From Allokutzneria multivorans (lineage in GTDB: Bacteria > Actinomycetota > Actinomycetes > Mycobacteriales > Pseudonocardiaceae): a DNA stretch of 64,000 nucleotides. The notes beneath the pieces were generated by a model that was not told the origin of the DNA, did not search any database, and saw only the letters and a list, made by a program, of their open reading frames with translations. Position 1 is the stretch's first letter, and each line of letters starts with the position of its first letter. Below are positions 59,858 to 64,000 of the stretch, piece by piece. A program made the translations under genes and the position numbers. The stretch is taken from the NCBI RefSeq assembly GCF_039537405.1, contig NZ_BAABAL010000016.1, positions 186,001 through 250,000 on the forward strand, written 5' to 3'.

Positions 59858-59896
59858 CTTGGGCAGTCGTCTTGGACAATCGACTTGGGCACTCGT
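59858..59896. promoter_or_regulatory. Three tandem 13-bp repeats upstream of the TetR gene
   Basis: CTTGGGCAGTCGT (59858), CTTGGACAATCGA (59871) and CTTGGGCACTCGT (59884) are perfectly abutted. The consensus is CTTGGRCANTCGW. They lie 13-51 bp upstream of the start codon, so a regulator bound there would overlap the promoter. Confidence 0.65.
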
Positions 59897-59940
59897 CCAA
59901 ACCGTAGCCGAAGACGACGCACACGCGGTAGCCCCCGCCC

Positions 59941-60080
59941 GGGTTTGCCAGTCTTCAAGACCCCAGAACCCCCCTGCGCGCGGTCTCCAACGACGGCAAA
60001 CCCTCAGCGCGCGCCGAAGTGGGGGGCGGTTGGCGATGATCCAGAAGGGGTTCGCGGGTCTTGAAGACTGCGGAACCCCG
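59941..60080. repeat. GTCTTSAAGAC-family dispersed repeat, locus D
   Basis: Cores GTCTTCAAGAC (59951-59961) and GTCTTGAAGAC (60058-60068) face each other in opposite orientation, with GGCAAACCCTC and GGTTCGCGG flanks. The copy pair sits between the TetR and cbiD genes. Confidence 0.8.
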
Positions 60081-60084
60081 GTGG

Positions 60085-61155
60085 CTAGGCGCGGCCGACG
60101 ATCACTCCGGCGCGGTCGATCACCACGACGTCGACCGCCACGGGAGCCTCCGCCAGCACGGAGCGGCACGTGGCGAGCGCGCCCACCGCGATGAGATCAC
60201 CCAGTGGCAGACCGGCTTCCTGGCACAGGTGCAGCGCTCCGAGCGCGGTGTTCGCCTCTCGCACGGCCGTCACGAGCGACGTTGAGCCGCCCGCCTGCGA
60301 GGTCAGCGAAGCCAGCAGCTCGTGGTTCACCTGCGAACGCCCGGAGTGCAGGTCGAGGTGGCCATCGGCGAGCTTGGACATCTTGCCGATGCCGCCCGCG
60401 ATGGTCAGCCGGGGCACAGGATGCCGCTTGAGGTACTTCAACACCGCGCCCGCGAAGTCGCCCATGTCCAGCAAAGCGTCCTCCGGCAAGCCGTACAGCT
60501 CCGCCGCGACCCGCTCCGACGTGCTTCCCGTGCACCCCGCGACGTGCCGATACCCGGCTGCGCGCGCGACGTCGACACCGCGCCGGATGCTGTCGATCCA
60601 CGCGGAGCACGAGTACGGCACAACGATCCCCGTGGTGCCCAAGATGGACAGTCCGCCGAGGATGCCCAAGCGCGGGTTCCAGGTGTGCTTGGCGATCTCC
60701 TCGCCGTTGTCCACCGAGATCTCCACGACGACGTCGCCGGAGCCCCCGTGCGCCGCCGCCACGTGCGCGACGTGCGAACGGATCATTTCGCGCGGCACCG
60801 GGTTGATCGCGGGTTCCCCAACGGGAAGCGGGAGTCCGGGCTTGGTTACAGTGCCGACGCCCGGTCCCGCGCGGAAAACCACGCCGCTGCCGGGCGAACC
60901 GTGCGACACCGTTGACGAGATCAGGGCGCCGTGAGTCACATCGGGGTCATCGCCCGCGTCCTTCACCACCGTGGCACACGCGAAATCAGGCCGGAGCCGC
61001 TCGCGGGTCAACGCGAAGGTCGGCCGTTGTCCTTTGGGCAGCACGATTTCCACCGGGTCGGGGAACTCGCCGGTGAGCAGCGCCGTGTAGGCCGCGGTGG
61101 TCGCGGCCGTGGCGCACGCCCCCGTCGTCCAGCCGTAGCGCAGTTTCGTGCTCAC
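60085..61155 (-). CDS. cbiD: Cobalt-precorrin-5B (C1)-methyltransferase CbiD
   Basis: The product is 356 residues if GTG 61155 is used; TTG 61182 would add nine residues. CbiD signatures are LRYGWTTGACATAAT, VVKDAGDDPDVTHGA, GGSGDVVVEISVDNGEEIA, TWNPRLGILGGLSILGTTGI, LTIAGGIGKMSKLADGHLDL and GCTGSTSE. It adds the C1 methyl in the pathway without CobF. It is divergent from cobK with starts so close that each ribosome site lies near the other gene's start. Confidence 0.93.
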   Translation of the reverse strand: MSTKLRYGWTTGACATAATTAAYTALLTGEFPDPVEIVLPKGQRPTFALTRERLRPDFACATVVKDAGDDPDVTHGALISSTVSHGSPGSGVVFRAGPGVGTVTKPGLPLPVGEPAINPVPREMIRSHVAHVAAAHGGSGDVVVEISVDNGEEIAKHTWNPRLGILGGLSILGTTGIVVPYSCSAWIDSIRRGVDVARAAGYRHVAGCTGSTSERVAAELYGLPEDALLDMGDFAGAVLKYLKRHPVPRLTIAGGIGKMSKLADGHLDLHSGRSQVNHELLASLTSQAGGSTSLVTAVREANTALGALHLCQEAGLPLGDLIAVGALATCRSVLAEAPVAVDVVVIDRAGVIVGRA

Positions 61156-61172
61156 CAGGAGAGGATGCAACA

Positions 61173-61913
61173 GTGACGACAACGGTGCTGGTTCTGGGTG
61201 GGACCGGGGAAGCGCGGCGCCTCGCCGAGGAGCTGCACCCGCGCCGACGGGTGATCTCCTCGCTCGCCGGACGCGTCCGCGATCCGAAGCTGCCCGTCGG
61301 CGAAGTGCGCGTCGGCGGCTTCGGCGGGGTGGACGGCCTGACGGCCTGGCTCACGGACAACGAGATCGACGCGGTGGTCGACGCCACGCATCCCTTCGCC
61401 GCCATCATGACCGCCTCGGCCGCCGAAGCCACCACGCGGCTCGGGCTGCCGTTCCTGGTGCTGCGCAGGCCGGGCTGGACCGAGGAGACCGGTGACCGCT
61501 GGCACTGGGTGAGCTCGATCAACGAAGCCGCCGAAGCCGTGAAAGCCCTGGGGGAACGCGTCTTCCTCACCACGGGTCGCCGCGACCTGCACGCGTTCGC
61601 CGGGCTGGACAAGCACTTCCTCGTCCGCTCGGTGGACGCGCCGGACGAGCTGCCGCCGAGATCCCACGTGGTTCTCGATCGCGGACCGTTCACAGTGGAC
61701 GGTGAAGTCGATCTGCTCCGCCAGCACGAGATCGACGTGATCGTCACCAAGGACAGCGGCAGCACGATGACGACGGCGAAGCTCGTCGCGGCGCGTCACC
61801 TCGGCCTGCCCGTGGTGATCCTCCGCCGCCCGCCGCTGCCCGAAGGCGTGGCCCACGTCGCGACGGTGGCCGAGGCCCGCGACTGGATCATGCGGGGTAG
61901 CGGCGCGGAGTGA
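61173..61913 (+). CDS. cobK: Precorrin-6A reductase CobK
   Basis: The product is 246 residues from GTG 61173 with AGGAGAGG upstream. Family motifs are VLVLGGTGEARRLAEEL, DAVVDATHPFAAIMT, VFLTTGRRDLHAFAGL, VDLLRQHEIDVIVTKDSGS and LPVVILRRPPLP. It reduces precorrin-6A with NADPH. The end converges on cobIJ with a 26-bp overlap. Confidence 0.94.
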   Translation: MTTTVLVLGGTGEARRLAEELHPRRRVISSLAGRVRDPKLPVGEVRVGGFGGVDGLTAWLTDNEIDAVVDATHPFAAIMTASAAEATTRLGLPFLVLRRPGWTEETGDRWHWVSSINEAAEAVKALGERVFLTTGRRDLHAFAGLDKHFLVRSVDAPDELPPRSHVVLDRGPFTVDGEVDLLRQHEIDVIVTKDSGSTMTTAKLVAARHLGLPVVILRRPPLPEGVAHVATVAEARDWIMRGSGAE

Positions 61914-63375
61914 ACACCACCCCGTCGCGGACCTGGGTCGTGGAGGACCCGATGAGCAACAGGCAGCGCATGTCCACAGTGGACGGATCGAGGTCTTCGA
62001 GGCGCACGACGCGAACGGACTCCGCGGGCCCGCCGACATCGCGTCCGATCACCACGGGGGTGTCCGGCGAACGGTGCTCCAGCAACAGCTCCCGGGCCCG
62101 CGACACCTGCCAGGTCCGACTCCGCGAAGCCGGGTTGTAGATCGCGAGCACGAGATCCGCCCGCGCCGCCGCCGTCAACCGCTCGGCGATGATCTCCCAC
62201 GGCTTCAGCCGATCCGACAACGACAGCACGCAGAAGTCGTGTCCGAGCGGAGCGCCGACCCGGCTCGCGACGGCCTGCGCGGCGGTCAAGCCGGGCAGCA
62301 CGCGCACGGGAACGTCGGCGAACTGCTCCTCGCCCGCCACTTCGAGCACGGCGCTGGCCATCGCGAACACGCCAGGATCGCCTGAGGACACAACGACAAC
62401 CCGCGAACCGCGCTTGGCGAGGTCCAACGCGAACGCCGCGCGCTCAGCCTCCACCTTGTTGTCCGAGGCGTGCCTGCGCTGACGCGGATTCGGTGGCACG
62501 CGGTCGATGTAGGTCACGTAGCCCACGAGGTCGTCGGCCGAAGCCAGCGCGGCCTGCACCTCCGGCGTCGTCCACTCCCGCCCGGCCGGTCCGAGCCCCA
62601 CGACGACGACTTCTCCGGCACGGGACCGAGGAGTGTCCGAAGTGGACGGATCGGGCAGGTGTGCCTTGCTGGGCAGGATCGCGACAGAGAAGTACGGAAC
62701 CGAAGCGGGATCGACATCGGCCAGCGGAGAGATCCGTTGCCGGCCGGTCGTCGCGCGCTCCACGTACCACGCGTCATCGAGCCGCCCAGCACTGTCCAAA
62801 GCGGACCGAACGCTCTCAAAAGTGCGCCCCAGCTTCATGATCGCTGCCGAGTCGGTCGCGGCGATGCGCTCGGCCAGCACCTCGGTGGGCAGGGTTCCCG
62901 GCAACACGGTCAGCGTCTCGTCGCGCTCCACCAACGGCCGCCCCAGCTCGGCGGACGCGCCGCTCACCGACGTCACGCCGGGAACGACCTCGGTGGGGAA
63001 GCGGTGTGCGAGCCGCTTGTGCATGTGCATGTAGGAGCCGTAGAAGAACGGATCGCCCGCGGCGAGCACCACCACGTCGCGCCCGGCTTCCAGGTGCGAG
63101 GCGAGGCGTTCGGCGCAGGACTCGTAGAACTCGTCGATCGCGCCCTGGTAGCCGCCGGAGTGGTCGGTCTCCTCGACGGTGACCGGGTAGACCAGCTGCT
63201 CCTCGATCTGGTCGCCGCGCAAGTAGGGCTCCGCGATGGACCGCGCGACGCTGCGGCCGTGCCGGGCGCTGTGGTAGACGATCACATCGGCCGAGCCGAT
63301 CAGCCGAGCGGCCTTGACCGTGACCAGCTCGGGGTCGCCCGGCCCCACGCCGACGCCGTATAACCGCCCGCTCAT
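61888..63375 (-). CDS. cobIJ: CobI-CobJ fusion: precorrin-2 C20- and precorrin-3B C17-methyltransferase
   Basis: The product is 495 residues from ATG 63375. Residues 1-240 are CobI-like: LYGVGVGPGDPELVTVKAAR, VLAAGDPFFYGSYMHMHKRL, VVPGVTSVSGASA. A short hydrophilic linker with Ser/Asp/Arg (about 242-253) leads to CobJ (about 254-495): VVVVGLGPAGREWTTPEVQ, VSSGDPGVFAMASAVLE, VLPGLTAAQAVASRVG and LAIYNPASRSRTWQ. Such fusions are common in actinomycetes. It is coupled to cobH (ATGA). Confidence 0.94.
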   Translation of the reverse strand: MSGRLYGVGVGPGDPELVTVKAARLIGSADVIVYHSARHGRSVARSIAEPYLRGDQIEEQLVYPVTVEETDHSGGYQGAIDEFYESCAERLASHLEAGRDVVVLAAGDPFFYGSYMHMHKRLAHRFPTEVVPGVTSVSGASAELGRPLVERDETLTVLPGTLPTEVLAERIAATDSAAIMKLGRTFESVRSALDSAGRLDDAWYVERATTGRQRISPLADVDPASVPYFSVAILPSKAHLPDPSTSDTPRSRAGEVVVVGLGPAGREWTTPEVQAALASADDLVGYVTYIDRVPPNPRQRRHASDNKVEAERAAFALDLAKRGSRVVVVSSGDPGVFAMASAVLEVAGEEQFADVPVRVLPGLTAAQAVASRVGAPLGHDFCVLSLSDRLKPWEIIAERLTAAARADLVLAIYNPASRSRTWQVSRARELLLEHRSPDTPVVIGRDVGGPAESVRVVRLEDLDPSTVDMRCLLLIGSSTTQVRDGVVFTPRRYPA

Positions 63376-63998
63376 TCTTCCTCGCTCGCGATCGCGTTGA
63401 TGGCCGCCGCGGTGATCGCACTGCCGCCGCGCCGACCTCGGACGACCAGGTACTCAAGCCCCAAGTCGTTGTCCGCCAGTGCTTCCTTGGACTCGGCCGC
63501 CCCGATGAAGCCCACGGGAACACCGAGCACGGCCGCCGGTCGAGGCGCCCCTGACGCGATCATGTCGAGCAGGTGGAACAACGCGGTCGGCGCGTTGCCG
63601 ATCGCGACCACGGCACCGTGAAGCTTGTCACGCCACAACTCCAATGCAGCCGCACTGCGCGTGTTTCCCAGCTGCACAGCCAAATCCGGCACGCGAGGAT
63701 CGCCGAGCATGCACAGCACCTCGTTGTCGGCCGGCAGTCGCTTGCGCGTCACTCCGGCGGCGACCATGGTGGCATCACACAGGATTGGCGCTCCACCGAG
63801 CAGTGCCGCGCGGGCGTCAAGAACAACGCGCGGCGAGAAAGCTATGTCCTGCACCAGGTCCGTCATCCCGCACGCGTGGATCATGCGCACCGCCACCCGG
63901 GCTATGTCCTGCGGGAGCCCGTCCAGCTCGCTCTCCGCGCGGATGGTGGCGAAGGACCGGCGGTAGATCTCCGCGCCGTCCTTGATGTACCTGGTCAC
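63372..63998 (-). CDS. cobH: Precorrin-8X methylmutase CobH
   Basis: The product is 208 residues, starting at GTG 63998 right at the window edge, so a few more N-terminal residues outside cannot be excluded. CobH motifs are YIKDGAEIYRRSFATIRAE, RMIHACGMTDLVQDIAFSP (the catalytic His), PILCDATMVAAGVTRKRL and GNAPTALFHLLDMI. It moves the methyl group from C11 to C12. More cobalamin genes probably lie to the right. Confidence 0.94.
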   Translation of the reverse strand: MTRYIKDGAEIYRRSFATIRAESELDGLPQDIARVAVRMIHACGMTDLVQDIAFSPRVVLDARAALLGGAPILCDATMVAAGVTRKRLPADNEVLCMLGDPRVPDLAVQLGNTRSAAALELWRDKLHGAVVAIGNAPTALFHLLDMIASGAPRPAAVLGVPVGFIGAAESKEALADNDLGLEYLVVRGRRGGSAITAAAINAIASEEE

Positions 63999-64000
63999 AT

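Overview
The window is GC-rich DNA with many GTG and TTG starts. A type VII secretion EccE gene, an SsgA-like sporulation/division protein, twin-arginine export, several DUF222/HNH (REP13E12-type) genes and an actinomycete-style cobalamin cluster point to a filamentous, sporulating actinomycete. Pseudonocardiaceae is my best guess; the genus cannot be fixed from this sequence.

Layout. 1-5.3 kb: the start of an eccE gene running off the left edge, a secreted phospholipase-D-like protein, RecQ helicase, and an HTH/membrane/NBR1-Ig protein. 5.4-18.9 kb: a five-gene, tightly coupled operon for a Pfa-type (polyunsaturated fatty acid synthase-like) iterative polyketide/lipid: 3-hydroxyacyl-CoA dehydrogenase, PfaD-like flavin oxidoreductase, KS-AT-ACP-ACP-KR, KS-CLF-AT-DH-DH, and an acetoacetate-decarboxylase-like enzyme. 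18.9-33.5 kb: two 1,644-bp copies of a DUF222/HNH element whose ends are long hairpin-forming inverted repeats. Between them lie two kinase-like phosphotransferases, an L,D-transpeptidase lipoprotein, a HAD hydrolase, a secreted subtilase and a large secreted glycosidase-like protein. Each HNH copy is followed on its right by a proline/leucine-type minisatellite.

34-46 kb: a threonine-dehydratase-like PLP enzyme; a compact methylamine-utilisation-like module (MauE-like, MauD-like, a Tat-exported Cys/Trp-rich small protein, a 43-residue membrane peptide and other membrane/unknown proteins); a complete selenocysteine decoding set (selB, selA, tRNA-Sec, selD); and a four-gene ABC exporter ending in a clear terminator. 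45-50 kb: SsgA-like protein, nucleoside hydrolase, S41-like protease, a Crp-family regulator and a nucleotide-cyclase-like protein. 50.2-52.6 kb: two type I-E-like CRISPR arrays with homologous leaders and no cas genes in the window, enclosing an HD-domain nucleotidase-like gene and a DUF6879 gene. 52.7-54.7 kb: a small CxxC protein, a GntR/UTRA regulator with candidate operators, and a DUF218/YdcF-type protein. 55-64 kb: DUF2203 protein, a secreted trypsin-fold protein that has lost its whole catalytic triad, and a cobalamin (corrin ring) cluster: cobL, cobM, cbiD, cobK, cobIJ and cobH, interrupted by a TetR/FAD-monooxygenase pair.

Two dispersed repeat families recur in intergenic regions. 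One is a 51-bp palindromic element (2 copies, inverted). The other is a family centred on the near-palindrome GTCTTSAAGAC (7 good cores at 4 loci). The most interesting items are the Pfa-like operon with its decarboxylase, the hairpin-ended HNH element, the Mau-like module with an unknown Cys/Trp-rich substrate, and the secreted pseudoprotease.
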